A stretch of DNA of 64,000 nt from Anaerolineae bacterium (GCA_023384415.1 JAHDWJ010000032.1:1-64000); one strand, 5' to 3'; shown: positions 1 to 8,642, counted from the first letter of the stretch. The notes: a model not told the origin generated them from the sequence alone. A program made the numbers and translations.

Positions 1-90
1 TCTTGACTTCAATGAGAGAATCTACATTCATTTCAGGGCAAATTGAGAACTGCTGCCAAATTGAGAATTGCTGTTGTCATTTTGCAAGTT

Positions 91-119
91 TTGACAGCCC
101 TATCTGACCATGTTATACT
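91..119 (+). promoter_or_regulatory. Promoter of the tRNA operon
   Basis: A perfect -35 box TTGACA (91-96) and a -10 box TATACT (114-119) are separated by 17 bp. This is a textbook housekeeping sigma promoter placed about 40 bp before the first tRNA. Upstream, the segment CAAATTGAGAA-TGCTG occurs twice in a row (about 40-75), with no evident function. Confidence 0.8.
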
Positions 120-158
120 CCTAAACCGCTGTGGCTTTTAACAACCAAAGGCAGGGAT

Positions 159-245
159 GGAGGGATGGCCGAGTGGACGATGGCAACGGTCTTGAAAACC
201 GTAGTGGGTGCAAGCTCACCGGGGGTTCGAATCCCTCTCCCTCCG
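159..245 (+). tRNA. tRNA-Ser (anticodon UGA)
   Basis: An 87-nt cloverleaf with acceptor stem GGAGGGA/TCCCTCC, D-arm GGCCGAGTGG, anticodon loop CTTGAAA (anticodon TGA), a long variable arm as in class II serine tRNAs, and T-loop GGTTCGAATCC. The discriminator base is G and CCA is not encoded. It is the first of three tRNAs transcribed from the promoter at 91-119. Confidence 0.95.
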
Positions 246-266
246 CTGGATATAACATTGACAACT

Positions 267-357
267 GGGGAGATGCCAGAGTGGTCGAATGGGGCCGCCT
301 GCTAAGCGGTTAACGGTCTTTAAAAGCCGTTCAAGGGTTCGAATCCCTTTCTCCCCG
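267..357 (+). tRNA. tRNA-Ser (anticodon GCU)
   Basis: A 91-nt class II tRNA with acceptor stem GGGGAGA/TCTCCCC, anticodon loop CTGCTAA (anticodon GCT), long variable arm and T-loop GGTTCGAATCC. It reads AGC/AGU codons and lies 21 bp after tRNA-Ser(UGA). The anticodon and the ordinary acceptor length rule out a selenocysteine tRNA. Confidence 0.95.
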
Positions 358-390
358 CTCCCTCTCTGGTATAATACCAGTCAGGTTTTT

Positions 391-464
391 GCACCCGTAG
401 CTCAGTGGATTAGAGCATCTGGCTACGAACCAGAAGGCCGGGGGTTCGAATCCCTCCGGGTGTA
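391..464 (+). tRNA. tRNA-Arg (anticodon ACG)
   Basis: A 74-nt cloverleaf with acceptor GCACCCG/CGGGTGT (a G-U pair at 1-72), D-arm TAGCTCAGTGG, anticodon loop CTACGAA (ACG, presumably edited to ICG by TadA) and T-loop GGTTCGAATCC. A TATAAT hexamer at 370-375 lies 16 bp upstream, so it may also have its own promoter. Confidence 0.95.
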
Positions 465-471
465 CTCCATA

Positions 472-499
472 AAGCGACTCAGAAATGGGTCGCTTTTTT
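472..499 (+). terminator. Rho-independent terminator of the tRNA operon
   Basis: Stem AAGCGAC / GTCGCTT followed by a run of T (494-499), directly after tRNA-Arg. Confidence 0.85.
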
Positions 500-595
500 G
501 TTAAAGGGAACTAATAGCCAAGAGAAAATTTCCCATTATAATCTGGAACAATCCCTGTGGTTCATGGCTCATCGTTTATTGCACACGACTTACCA

Positions 596-940
596 ATGCG
601 TACCCCTGCTGGCAAAGAATGCCGTTTTTACTACCAAAACTTTCACCGCGGCCGCAACGATCAAGAGTGCCGTCTCCTTCAAGCCAACCGCCAATCCCCC
701 CCCTGGCAGCCGGCTGACTGCACCAACTGCCCGGTTCCGGCTATCCTGGACGCCAACAACAGTCCTGATTTGGTGCTAGAAGGCACCATCAAAAAGGGGT
801 TCTTAGGGCTGTTTGGGCGTAACGTCGAAATCCGTACCTGGTGCAGCAAACATCTGGTGGATGTGCCTAATCCGTATGCTGGCTGCCCCCAATGTGCCGC
901 CGAAAAACCGGGCTTCCATGAACTATTTGGGGGGGAATGA
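596..940 (+). CDS. Conserved Cys-rich hypothetical protein
   Basis: A 114-residue soluble protein starting MRTPAGKECRFYYQNFHRGR. Seven cysteines sit in pairs or near His: ECRF, ECRL, DCTNC, WCSKH and GCPQC. This layout suggests a zinc-ribbon-like or metal-binding fold, but I do not recognise a named family. A longer in-frame reading exists from 557; I prefer the ATG at 596 because the upstream 13 residues are low-complexity and the conserved-looking part begins at MRTPAGKEC. From memory, similar proteins occur in other Chloroflexi. One GCGGCCGC lies inside the gene and encodes part of RGR. Confidence 0.7.
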   Translation: MRTPAGKECRFYYQNFHRGRNDQECRLLQANRQSPPWQPADCTNCPVPAILDANNSPDLVLEGTIKKGFLGLFGRNVEIRTWCSKHLVDVPNPYAGCPQCAAEKPGFHELFGGE

Positions 941-1030
941 TGTGTGAAGCGTACGGTGTGACTTTTATTGGTCACGTACCACGTGTCACACTTTACCAGA
1001 CCCTTGAACTTCTAACAAACCTGACTGCCT

Positions 1031-1753
1031 ATGTTACAAGCAATTCTTTTTGACCTGGATGATACCTTGTTGCGGAACAAGATGGACTCTTTTTTACCCC
1101 ATTATTTTAAGCTGCTGGGGGAGTACGCGGCCGCGCTCATGGATAAAGAGCGGTTTATGCAAGAGATGCTTATGGGCACCCGGGCCATGATCAATAACAA
1201 TGACCCTACCCTGACCAACCGGGAAGTTTTCTGGCGCGTGTTCCAGCAGCGAACAGGGCTAGACCCGGCGATTGTAGAGCCGTATTTCACCCAATTTTAT
1301 CAAGAGCAGTTTCCATCGCTGCAAGAGATTACCGAGCCAGTGCCAGGAGCGGTTGACCTGGTAGAATGGGCCTTTGCCAAAGGGTTTCAGGTAGTGGTGG
1401 CCACCAACCCCCTTTTCCCACGCATCGCTATTGAGGAGCGGCTGCGCTGGGCTAATTTGCCTGTCAGCCACTACCCATTTGCTCTGGTTACTTGTTATGA
1501 AGAGATGCACGCAGCCAAACCCAACCAGGCATATTATCACGAGATTTTGGCCCGGATTCACTGCCGGCCAGACCAGGCGTTGATGGTGGGGGATGATCAG
1601 CAAAATGATATTTTGCCCCCTACAGCTTTAGGGATGGCTTCCTTTTGGCTTCACGATGGGCCGGATAGTGAATATGACAGCCCAACGCGGGGGCATGGTT
1701 CATTGGCTGACCTGGCCATTTGTTTGCAGGCGGGTTGGTTACAGGTGGATTGA
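1031..1753 (+). CDS. HAD-superfamily hydrolase
   Basis: A 240-residue cytoplasmic HAD phosphatase. Motif I DLDDTLL is at residues 8-14 (Asp8 nucleophile, Asp10 acid/base). Motif II is the Thr of VVATNP near 124, motif III the Lys of AAKPNQAY near 162, and motif IV MVGDDQQND near 185. A helical cap (about 20-95) lies between motifs I and II, so it is subclass I. The substrate cannot be told from sequence. Its stop overlaps the start of the DinB gene (TGATG), which indicates translational coupling. Confidence 0.9.
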   Translation: MLQAILFDLDDTLLRNKMDSFLPHYFKLLGEYAAALMDKERFMQEMLMGTRAMINNNDPTLTNREVFWRVFQQRTGLDPAIVEPYFTQFYQEQFPSLQEITEPVPGAVDLVEWAFAKGFQVVVATNPLFPRIAIEERLRWANLPVSHYPFALVTCYEEMHAAKPNQAYYHEILARIHCRPDQALMVGDDQQNDILPPTALGMASFWLHDGPDSEYDSPTRGHGSLADLAICLQAGWLQVD

Positions 1754-2229
1754 TGCATGAGCTGGAGCCAGTACCTTATTTGCTGACCCAGATGTTAGCA
1801 TTTGTCATCCAACTGCAAGGGATGATAGACGCGGCCGCGATCCTTCATTGGGCCCATCGCCCCGCCCCGGGCAGTTGGTCCCTCACCGAACTGCTATGCC
1901 ATTTACGCGATGTGGAGCAGGAAGTGCATCAGCCCCGTTTTCGGGAGTTGCTGGCTAAAGAAAATGCGTTTATCGCCGGGGCTGATCCAGATCGCTGGGC
2001 GGTGGAGCGGGGGTACCAGCAGCAAGATGGGGCGCGGGCGTTGGCTGATTTTGTGGCTGCCAGGCAGGAGACGGTTGCCTTTTTACACCCATTACCGGAA
2101 GCGATCTGGCAGCGGCGCGGCCGCCACGCCTTTTTTGGCCCTACCAGTATGCACGAGCTTCTGCACCTGGCCGTTAAGCATGATCAGGCCCATTGGCCCC
2201 AGTTGCAAGCAGTCATCACCCAGCCGTAA
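1753..2229 (+). CDS. DinB-family protein
   Basis: A 158-residue DinB/YfiT-like four-helix protein. The putative metal ligands are the His of LLCHLRD and the two His of KHDQAHW near the C-terminus, the usual three-His arrangement. Members act as thiol-dependent transferases or detoxification enzymes; the substrate here is unknown. The ATG at 1753 (MHELEPVPYLL) overlaps the stop of the HAD gene by one base. An upstream in-frame start at 1720 would lie inside the HAD gene and is less likely. Confidence 0.85.
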   Translation: MHELEPVPYLLTQMLAFVIQLQGMIDAAAILHWAHRPAPGSWSLTELLCHLRDVEQEVHQPRFRELLAKENAFIAGADPDRWAVERGYQQQDGARALADFVAARQETVAFLHPLPEAIWQRRGRHAFFGPTSMHELLHLAVKHDQAHWPQLQAVITQP

Positions 2230-2306
2230 AACCAAGTACTTGCCGGGACTATGTGGAAGCTCACGCAGTCCCCAGCTCTCGGCACTGCTTTACAGGAGTT
2301 TGGGTT

Positions 2307-3179
2307 ATGGATTCCTTTATTGATCCCCGTCAGGTCGTTGGTTACAGCTTTCCCCCGCTGCAATTTGCGTATAGCCAGCGAGATGTAGCTTTGTATGCTC
2401 TGGGAGTGGGCGCGGCCGCAGACCCCCTTGACCCGGAAGAGTTAAAATTTGTCTATGAACTTAGCCCCGCGTTTACCCCGCTGCCAACGATGGCCGTCAC
2501 TTTTCCTTTTGATGCCATTGGCAATCTGATGAATGTGCCGGGAATGCGGTTTAACCCGATGATGCTGCTGCATGGGGAGCAGGAGTTGGACCTGCTGCGG
2601 CCGCTGCCCATCCAGGCTGCCCTTACCAACGAGGCCAAAATCACCCATGTTTACGATAAGGGGAGTGGCGCACTGCTGATGATTGAAGCGATCAGCCGGG
2701 ATGAGGCCGGGCATGTTGTCTGTATTAACCGTTCGTCTGTGTTTGTTCGGGGGTTGGGGGGATTTGGGGGGGAGAGGGGACCATCCGGGTTGAAAAATCA
2801 GCCCCCAGATCGCGCTCCTGATGAGGTGATGATCCAAAAAACCGCTGAGAATCAGGCGTTGCTGTACCGGCTGGCCGGAGATCCCAACCCCCTGCACGCC
2901 GACCCGGCCATGGCCGCCTGGGGGGGGTTTCACCGCCCCATTTTGCACGGGTTATGTACCTTTGGCTTTGCTGGCCGCGCCGTCTTGAAGCTGTTTGCTA
3001 ACCAGGATCCCCGGCGGATAAAGCGGTTGGAATGCCGCTTCACCCGCCATGTTTTCCCTGGTGAAACCCTGGTCACGGAAATGTGGCAGCAAGAGCCGGA
3101 TAGGGTGCTGTTTCAGGTGTGGGTGCAGGAAAGGGATGAGATTGTGCTGGCCAATGCGGCCGCGACATTGGCGGGGTAA
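2307..3179 (+). CDS. MaoC-like dehydratase / enoyl-CoA hydratase 2
   Basis: A 290-residue double hot-dog protein of the hydratase-2 type (as in the peroxisomal multifunctional enzyme). The C-terminal half carries the hydratase-2 motif around GDPNPLHADP (191-200) and FHRPILHGLC, with the catalytic Asp/His pair. It would hydrate trans-2-enoyl-CoA to (R)-3-hydroxyacyl-CoA in fatty-acid or polyester metabolism. The ATG at 2307 has an AGGAG eight bases upstream; the longer open frame from 2193 overlaps DinB. It is co-directional with the HAD and DinB genes, 77 bp after DinB. Confidence 0.88.
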   Translation: MDSFIDPRQVVGYSFPPLQFAYSQRDVALYALGVGAAADPLDPEELKFVYELSPAFTPLPTMAVTFPFDAIGNLMNVPGMRFNPMMLLHGEQELDLLRPLPIQAALTNEAKITHVYDKGSGALLMIEAISRDEAGHVVCINRSSVFVRGLGGFGGERGPSGLKNQPPDRAPDEVMIQKTAENQALLYRLAGDPNPLHADPAMAAWGGFHRPILHGLCTFGFAGRAVLKLFANQDPRRIKRLECRFTRHVFPGETLVTEMWQQEPDRVLFQVWVQERDEIVLANAAATLAG

Positions 3180-3218
3180 AAAGTGGCAGAGTGCAAGTAA
3201 CGATTTTACTCTGCCACT
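3177..3218 (-). terminator. Terminator of the aminotransferase operon
   Basis: A perfect 11-bp inverted repeat, AGTGGCAGAGT (3182-3192) and ACTCTGCCACT (3208-3218). Read on the minus strand it is followed by TTTTT, so it is a Rho-independent terminator for the gene ending at 3224. The T-run overlaps the stop codon of the convergent MaoC gene. Confidence 0.75.
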
Positions 3219-3223
3219 CTGCG

Positions 3224-4534
3224 CTACACCGTTGCCGCTTTAACCGCGTCCTCAAAAATGGTAAGCGTCTCATCTACAACCGCGTCATCATGGCTGTAGC
3301 ACATAAACCACGGTTCGCGGCCATCTGTTTCGGTAACGGCGCCGCGTTTGATCATCTCCACTACAATCCGCTCATAGAGAGGCTCATCCCCTTCCATATA
3401 GCTGCGGAAATCAGAGGGATCGTGCCAGGTACCCAAGATGTAGCCAAACATGGGGGGCAGGCCGGTCATTTTGTGGGGCACATCCGCACGGGTGAGAATG
3501 GCGTCAATGCCGTCCATGAGCCGCTGCCCCCGTTCATAAATGGTGGCGATGATTGGCTCATTTTCCAGAATGTCCAGGGTAGCGATAGCGGCCGCGCTCC
3601 CCGGCACATTGCCAATATACGTTCCCCCATGTGAGAACTCCCCTGGCTTAACCGTCATCATCACTTCCCGCTTGCCGCCGATAGCAGCCACTGGGAACCC
3701 ATTGCCCAATGATTTGGCATAAGTCGCCAGGTCCCCTTTAACGCCAAAATACGCCTGTGCCCCTCCATTGGCCAGCCGGAAACCGGTTTTAACCTCATCC
3801 ATGATCATCACAATGCCATACTGATCACATAGTTCGCGGATTTTCTCCAGCCAGCCGGGGCGGGGCAGGATACCGGCGGTGTTGCCCATGGTGGGTTCAA
3901 CGATGACCGCCGCGATCTCCTCACCCTGGCGGCTGATCGTTTCTTCTAACAGCTCAAAATCATTGTAAGGCAGGTTGATGACATATTGGTTTATGTCTTT
4001 AGGAATACCCCGGCTGACCTGTACATTGACCGGCTTGCTGCGCGGCCCCATCTGGGCCGGGTCGCTGGAAGCGGTGCTAAACAGCACATAATCATGCATC
4101 CCATGGTAATTGCCCTCGAATTTGATCAACTTTTCCCGCTTCGTATAGGCACGAGCAATGCGTAAGGCATGCATAGTGGCTTCGGTGCCAGTGTTGGTCA
4201 GGCGCACCATATCTACCCCGGTCATGCGGCAGATACGTTCAGCCAATTCGACCTCATGGGGGGTTGTCCAGGCGAAGAGGGTGCCATTGGTGATCGCCTT
4301 TTGCACCGCTTCCACAACGCGAGGGTAGGAGTGGCCCAGGATAATTGGCCCGAAGGCCAGGCGGTAATCAATATATTTGTTGCCATCCATATCCCAGACG
4401 TGGGCTCCCTGGGCTTTGCTGATGACCAGGGTATCTTCGACACCCCACCAGCGGAAGTTGGAGTTGACGCCGTAAGGGATGACATTCATGGCTCGTTCAA
4501 AGTAAGCGTGGGTTTTGGGGCCTTGTATTGGCAT
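3224..4534 (-). CDS. Class III aminotransferase (GSA-aminomutase-like)
   Basis: A 436-residue PLP enzyme of aminotransferase class III. It has the phosphate-binding NTGTEATMHALR, the cofactor Asp in MIMDEVKTGFR, and the PLP-lysine motif YAKSLGNG near residue 270. The pattern around the cofactor resembles glutamate-1-semialdehyde aminomutase, but such relatives include many omega-amino-acid transaminases, and the gene is not near heme genes. Its neighbours are another class III aminotransferase, an aldehyde dehydrogenase and an Lrp regulator, so a role in amine or beta-amino-acid catabolism is more likely than HemL. Function beyond the family is inference. Confidence 0.85.
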   Translation of the reverse strand: MPIQGPKTHAYFERAMNVIPYGVNSNFRWWGVEDTLVISKAQGAHVWDMDGNKYIDYRLAFGPIILGHSYPRVVEAVQKAITNGTLFAWTTPHEVELAERICRMTGVDMVRLTNTGTEATMHALRIARAYTKREKLIKFEGNYHGMHDYVLFSTASSDPAQMGPRSKPVNVQVSRGIPKDINQYVINLPYNDFELLEETISRQGEEIAAVIVEPTMGNTAGILPRPGWLEKIRELCDQYGIVMIMDEVKTGFRLANGGAQAYFGVKGDLATYAKSLGNGFPVAAIGGKREVMMTVKPGEFSHGGTYIGNVPGSAAAIATLDILENEPIIATIYERGQRLMDGIDAILTRADVPHKMTGLPPMFGYILGTWHDPSDFRSYMEGDEPLYERIVVEMIKRGAVTETDGREPWFMCYSHDDAVVDETLTIFEDAVKAATV

Positions 4535-4823
4535 AGGGGTTTTCCTTTGTAGATGATTAGAGATTGAGAGATTAGGCGATTAAGAAATTAAGAGGCTGGG
4601 ATTGTTGATGGGTGAGAGTCACCCCCTTTGTAAGGATTTTGGACTGAGGAGTAAGTGAAGATGGACTATGCCCAAATTCATGATCGTGATAATTGGTGTA
4701 ATTTGTGGTAACTGCTAACCGTAAAGACCCAAGAATACAAAGTTCCTCAAGAAATTCTTACTGATCTTGGCGTCCTGGCGGTGAAATTTTTGTGTGCCTT
4801 AGCAGTTACATGTGGTTATCTTT
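4535..4823. other. Intergenic segment with decayed short repeats
   Basis: No gene is visible. It holds a run of GATTAGAGA / GAGATTAGG-like short repeats (4550-4590) just upstream of the aminotransferase, and a TTGGCGTCCTGGCGGTGAAA block (4767-4786) that also occurs in altered form near 18268 and 62649. Confidence 0.6.
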
Positions 4824-6086
4824 TTATGTTGACAACGCGGCCGCGAACACTCCCACGGCCTCATTGATCTGCTCCTGAGACACGACCAGGGGGGGAATCC
4901 AGCGGATGATGTTGTCATAAGTGCCACAGGTGAGGAGCATAACTCCCTGGTCGAAACATGCTTTGACGACGGCTTTGGCCCTGTTTTTGTCTGGCTGACC
5001 GTCTGAGCCAGTGAACTCAGTGGCGATCATCAGCCCCAGACCGCGCACATCACCGATGACCGGGTGTTCTTCTTGCAGATGGCGCAGCCCGGCGATAAGC
5101 TGCTGCCCTCTGGCCTGGGCGTTGGTCAGCATATTCTCCTGGCGGATGGCTTGAATGGTAGCGGCCGCGGCCGCGCAAGCTACTGCATTCCCCCCATATG
5201 TGCCCCCGTGTGCCCCGGGCGTCCATTTCGCCATCAGGGCCAACGGGGCAAATACCCCTGAAAGGGGCATCCCCGACGCTAACCCTTTGGCGGCAATCAA
5301 AATATCCGGCTTCACTCCCGAATGTTCCAGGGCGAACCAGGTGCCGGTGCGCCCAAAACCAGATTGCACCTCGTCCAGAATGAGCAATAGGCCATGTTCA
5401 TCACAAATCTGGCGCAGCCCGGTCAAAAATGAGGCCGGGGGCACCACGTACCCTCCTTCACCTAAAACCGGTTCAATCAGCATGGCCGCTGTTTCTTGGG
5501 GAGCGGTTTGGGTGTGCAAAAGGTGGCGCACCTGCTCCAGGCAGTACGCGCTGGCCTGCGCTTCACTCATACCCAGCCGGTAAGCATACGGGAATGGGGC
5601 CACAAACACCCCGGCCATGAGGGGCTGATAGCCACTCCGGTAAATCGTTTTCGAGGTGGTGAGGGACATGGTGCCAACAGTACGGCCGTGAAAGCTGCCT
5701 TGAAAAACGATGATATTCGGCCTGCCGGTAGCCATGCGGGCCAGCTTTACCGCCCCTTCCACCGCTTCAGCCCCAGAGTTGCTGAAAAAGAAGCTATCAA
5801 TATGGGAGGGAACGATAGTCCGAAGCTCCTCAATGAGAGCCAGCATTGCCGGGTGGTAGACAATGTTGGCCTGGCCGTGCAGCAATTTGGCTGCCTGGGC
5901 CTGGATAGCCTGGACGACGTGGGGGTGGCAGTGGCCGGTATTGGTGACGCCGATACCGCAGGTGAAATCCAGGTACCGAGTGCCATCCGCAGCATACAGA
6001 TACGCCCCCTCACCCCGCTCCGCCACCATCTGGCTACCCCGGCTCCACACGGGGGAAACATGGGCAATAGCTGAGTGGTAATGCAT
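4824..6086 (-). CDS. Class III aminotransferase (4-aminobutyrate/putrescine type)
   Basis: A 420-residue PLP enzyme related to 4-aminobutyrate, ornithine and putrescine aminotransferases. It has FFFSNSGAEAVEGAVKLAR, the fold-type Asp in LILDEVQSGFGR, the PLP lysine in IAAKGLASG (near 265) and HGGTYGGNAVACAAA. The open frame runs upstream to 6239, but the first 51 codons encode a DUF5615-like fragment unrelated to aminotransferases. I place the start at MHYHSAIAHV (6086), which has AAAGGAAC at ribosome-binding distance. With the ALDH and the potABCD importer it could convert an imported diamine or GABA to an aldehyde. Confidence 0.88.
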   Translation of the reverse strand: MHYHSAIAHVSPVWSRGSQMVAERGEGAYLYAADGTRYLDFTCGIGVTNTGHCHPHVVQAIQAQAAKLLHGQANIVYHPAMLALIEELRTIVPSHIDSFFFSNSGAEAVEGAVKLARMATGRPNIIVFQGSFHGRTVGTMSLTTSKTIYRSGYQPLMAGVFVAPFPYAYRLGMSEAQASAYCLEQVRHLLHTQTAPQETAAMLIEPVLGEGGYVVPPASFLTGLRQICDEHGLLLILDEVQSGFGRTGTWFALEHSGVKPDILIAAKGLASGMPLSGVFAPLALMAKWTPGAHGGTYGGNAVACAAAAATIQAIRQENMLTNAQARGQQLIAGLRHLQEEHPVIGDVRGLGLMIATEFTGSDGQPDKNRAKAVVKACFDQGVMLLTCGTYDNIIRWIPPLVVSQEQINEAVGVFAAALST

Positions 6087-6239
6087 ACTATGTTCCTTTG
6101 GCAACATTTCCCTTGCTCGATCTAACAAATCTGAGTCGTCCAATTCATGGTTACCATCTTCATACGCTGTTACTACATCTACTCCGACCATCCGTAATCC
6201 GACCGTTATGGCCCAGGGTACGTTTTGATCCATGTACAA
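6087..6239 (-). pseudogene. Truncated DUF5615 (PIN-like toxin) remnant
   Basis: The 51 codons in frame with and directly upstream of the aminotransferase read LYMDQNVPWAITVGLRMVG, then VDVVTAYEDGNHELDD. This closely follows the start of DUF5615 PIN-like proteins (LYLDENVP..., GVDVLTA.EDG). The rest of the domain (about 65 residues) is gone and the aminotransferase follows. No good ATG is present: the first codons are ATA...TTG. I read it as a toxin-like gene cut off by a rearrangement. Confidence 0.65.
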
Positions 6240-6247
6240 CTTGAGTG

Positions 6248-6409
6248 TTATGGCAAAAGACCTTGTTCTCGTAATTTGCGTTGAAACGGTGTTGGTCCAG
6301 CAGCTTTATGCATAGCTTCGACATAAGCCAAATCACGCTGAATCACACTGGTTGCTCGTGTAAGATGTGGATGGAAGTTACATTTTTGTTCTGGTTGAAT
6401 TATACTTTT
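6248..6409 (-). pseudogene. Remnant of the DUF5615 partner (antitoxin-like) gene
   Basis: A minus-strand open stretch of 53 codons without an ATG start ends in YVEAMHKAAGPTPFQRKLRE and then QGLLP-stop at 6248. It lies immediately upstream of, and nearly overlapping, the DUF5615 fragment, as a partner gene would. The family is a guess from position. The 5' end is missing. It is too short for a standard ORF call. Confidence 0.45.
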
Positions 6410-6483
6410 TTATTGTACCTCATCGCGGCCGCATCCTACTTGACCCCATTTGCCATCTGCATACGCGCCATTGGTCCACTAAC

Positions 6484-7947
6484 CTACTCTCCATAAGGGT
6501 ACCAGTACTCTTTGATTTTCCCTTCTACATCCCAATGGACGTGCTTCACTTCCAGAAACTCATCTAGCCCTTCCTGTCCCAGTTCGCGGCCACCGCCGGT
6601 CATCTTCATTCCCCCAAACGGCCCGGCAAAATTGTCGGTCAGGGGATCGTTGATCCAGATGGTGCCGGCTTTCACATTGTCAAAAAACCGCTTTACCAGT
6701 TTAGCGTCATGGCTCATCAAGGATGCTCCCAGGCCAAAGCGGGTGTCATTACAGAGGCGGATCGCTTCGTCGAAATCCCGGTAAGGCATGAGAGGCAGCA
6801 CCGGGCCAAATGTTTCGTCACGCATGAGGGCCATCTGGTGGTTGACATTGACGATGACGGTTGGCTCGAAGAAATACCCCTTGGCGGGCTGCTGCGGCCG
6901 CTTCCCCCCTATTAAAATTTGCCCCCCCAGATTGGTGGCCTCAGCCAACTGCCCTTCCACCTTTTCGCGGAAACGGTTGCGAATCATCGGTCCAACGTCG
7001 GTGTCAGGATCGAGGCCGCTGCCCAGGCGCAATTTGCCTACGAAATCGGCCAACTCTTCACTAAAGCGGCCATAAATGCTCTCGTGAACATACAGCCTTT
7101 CGGTGCTGGTACAGACTTGCCCGGCGTTAAGCATTCCGGCATAAGCGGCCCCACGCACGGCCATCTCGATATCTACATCAGGGGCGATGACCATGGGGTC
7201 TTTGCCACCCAGTTCCAGGTGGAGCTTTTTCATCATTGGGGCGGCGATGCTGGCGATACGCTGTCCGGTTTCCACGGAGCCGGTGAAGGCGATGATGGGG
7301 ACGTCAGGGTGGCGCACCAGCGTTTCACCTGCTTCTGGACCGTAGCCAGTGACGACGTTGACGACGCCTGGGGGAAGATGATCAAAGGCCAGTTCGATCA
7401 GGCGCAGGGTGGAGAGGGGGGTTAGTTCAGATGGTTTGATGACGACGGTGTTGCCGGCCGCTAACGCCGGGGCGAGTTTCCAGGCCAGGAGCAGCAGGGG
7501 AAAGTTCCAGGGGATGATACAGCCAGCTACGCCGTAAGGCTCTTTGATGACAAAGTTGATCTGGTCAGGATCGCCAGGGGGCAGGAAGCGGCCGCGTTCA
7601 TGTCGGGCTAGTTCGGCGTAATAGTGGAAGGTGTCATAGGTCCAGAAAACTTCTTCTTCATTCTCAACGAACGGTTTGCCCTCTTCTTCGGTGAGCAGGT
7701 GGGTCAGCTCCTCGGCATGGCTTTTCATCAGGCTGGCAGCTTCGTGGAGCAGACCGGCCCGGACGGTAGCCGGGGTACGGGACCATTCGGGGAAGGCGTG
7801 TTTTGCGGCCGCGACCGCCTCATGCACATCCTCAGCCGTGCCTCGCGGCACCTCATCCAGTACCTCTTCTGTTGCCGGGTTGATGACTGGGATCATCTCC
7901 TTCGCTCGTCCAACTGTAAAACGTCCGTTGATGTACATGGGCTTCAT
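6484..7947 (-). CDS. NAD(P)-dependent aldehyde dehydrogenase
   Basis: A 487-residue ALDH-superfamily enzyme. It has the NAD-binding IIPWNFPLL, KPSELTPLS and FTGSVETGQ, the catalytic Glu in LELGGKDP (near 246) and the catalytic Cys in GQVCTS (near 280). The start at 7947 has AGGAG seven bases upstream. It is nearest in flavour to betaine- and aminobutyraldehyde dehydrogenases. Placed between class III aminotransferases and an Lrp regulator, it probably oxidises the aldehyde made by transamination of an amine. Substrate specificity is inference. Confidence 0.92.
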   Translation of the reverse strand: MKPMYINGRFTVGRAKEMIPVINPATEEVLDEVPRGTAEDVHEAVAAAKHAFPEWSRTPATVRAGLLHEAASLMKSHAEELTHLLTEEEGKPFVENEEEVFWTYDTFHYYAELARHERGRFLPPGDPDQINFVIKEPYGVAGCIIPWNFPLLLLAWKLAPALAAGNTVVIKPSELTPLSTLRLIELAFDHLPPGVVNVVTGYGPEAGETLVRHPDVPIIAFTGSVETGQRIASIAAPMMKKLHLELGGKDPMVIAPDVDIEMAVRGAAYAGMLNAGQVCTSTERLYVHESIYGRFSEELADFVGKLRLGSGLDPDTDVGPMIRNRFREKVEGQLAEATNLGGQILIGGKRPQQPAKGYFFEPTVIVNVNHQMALMRDETFGPVLPLMPYRDFDEAIRLCNDTRFGLGASLMSHDAKLVKRFFDNVKAGTIWINDPLTDNFAGPFGGMKMTGGGRELGQEGLDEFLEVKHVHWDVEGKIKEYWYPYGE

Positions 7948-7966
7948 AGGAACTCCTTTGGGGGAT

Positions 7967-8073
7967 GCGAATAGGTGCGTAAGCGAGTTTGCGAGTAGGC
8001 GAGTGAATTATAAGCACTCTCCACTCTCCACTCTCCAGTCTCCAATCTCCAATCTCCAGTCTCTCAATCTCTT
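7967..8073. repeat. Short tandem repeats between ALDH and regulator genes
   Basis: GCGAGT/GCGAAT hexamer-like units (7967-8006) are followed by a run of about eight 7-bp units, CACTCTC, CAGTCTC and CAATCTC (8015-8073). Non-coding, ending seven bases from the Lrp gene. Confidence 0.8.
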
Positions 8074-8079
8074 ACGCCC

Positions 8080-8538
8080 TCACTTCAACTGAGTCAACAT
8101 CGGCTGGGCGCCATAGGCCATTTTGTAGGTGTGTAGGATGAGAAAGGTTTGGGTACGGTTGAGGCCAGGTACCTGGTGCAGATGGTCTTTGATAAACGAG
8201 GCCAGATGTTCCCGGTTGCGGCACATGACTTCAACCATGAGGTCATATTCTCCGGAGACCATGATGAGGTAACTGACTTCGGGAAAGGTGGCAATGGTCG
8301 CGGCCGCGTTGTCCAATTCTGCTGGTTGCACACTTACACCAATCAGAGCCGGGGCATCAAACCCTAGTTGGTATGGGTCCACCATGCCCACAATCTGCAC
8401 CACCCGGTCTTCCACTAGCTTAGCGACCCGGTTACGCACCGTGCCTTCGGTAACATTCAATGCCTGGGCAATTTCCGTGTACGGTTTGCGCCCATCTTTT
8501 TGCAAAAATGAGAGAATGGCACGATCCAAATTATCCAT
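8080..8538 (-). CDS. Lrp/AsnC-family transcriptional regulator
   Basis: A 152-residue regulator with an N-terminal winged helix-turn-helix (about 1-60; ILSFLQKDGRKPYTEIAQAL, VTEGTVRNRVAKL) and a C-terminal RAM/AsnC effector domain (about 65-145; VSGEYDLMVEV). Such proteins form octameric rings that sense amino acids. It heads the minus-strand cluster of ALDH and aminotransferases and is the obvious candidate to control it. A TTGCGA-TAT-TCGCAA inverted repeat lies 105 bp upstream of its start and may be an operator. Confidence 0.92.
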   Translation of the reverse strand: MDNLDRAILSFLQKDGRKPYTEIAQALNVTEGTVRNRVAKLVEDRVVQIVGMVDPYQLGFDAPALIGVSVQPAELDNAAATIATFPEVSYLIMVSGEYDLMVEVMCRNREHLASFIKDHLHQVPGLNRTQTFLILHTYKMAYGAQPMLTQLK

Positions 8539-8642
8539 GAGGAAATGAGTAGGGAATGGTTAGCCCTAAACAGCGTACATTTGCGCTTAGGCGAGGTATA
8601 TTTGGATTTATCTGCATAAATCGTAATAATAAGGCAATTATA

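Noticed and set aside
131..504. Open frames across the tRNA genes
   Set aside because: They are read through tRNA sequence, with no protein-like composition or ribosome site.
3224..4534. HemL (heme biosynthesis) assignment for the first aminotransferase
   Set aside because: The family resemblance is real, but the amine-catabolism neighbourhood and absence of other heme genes make a general transaminase more likely.
5496..6074. Long plus-strand open frame opposite the aminotransferase
   Set aside because: It is antisense to a well-conserved enzyme and has no recognisable protein features.
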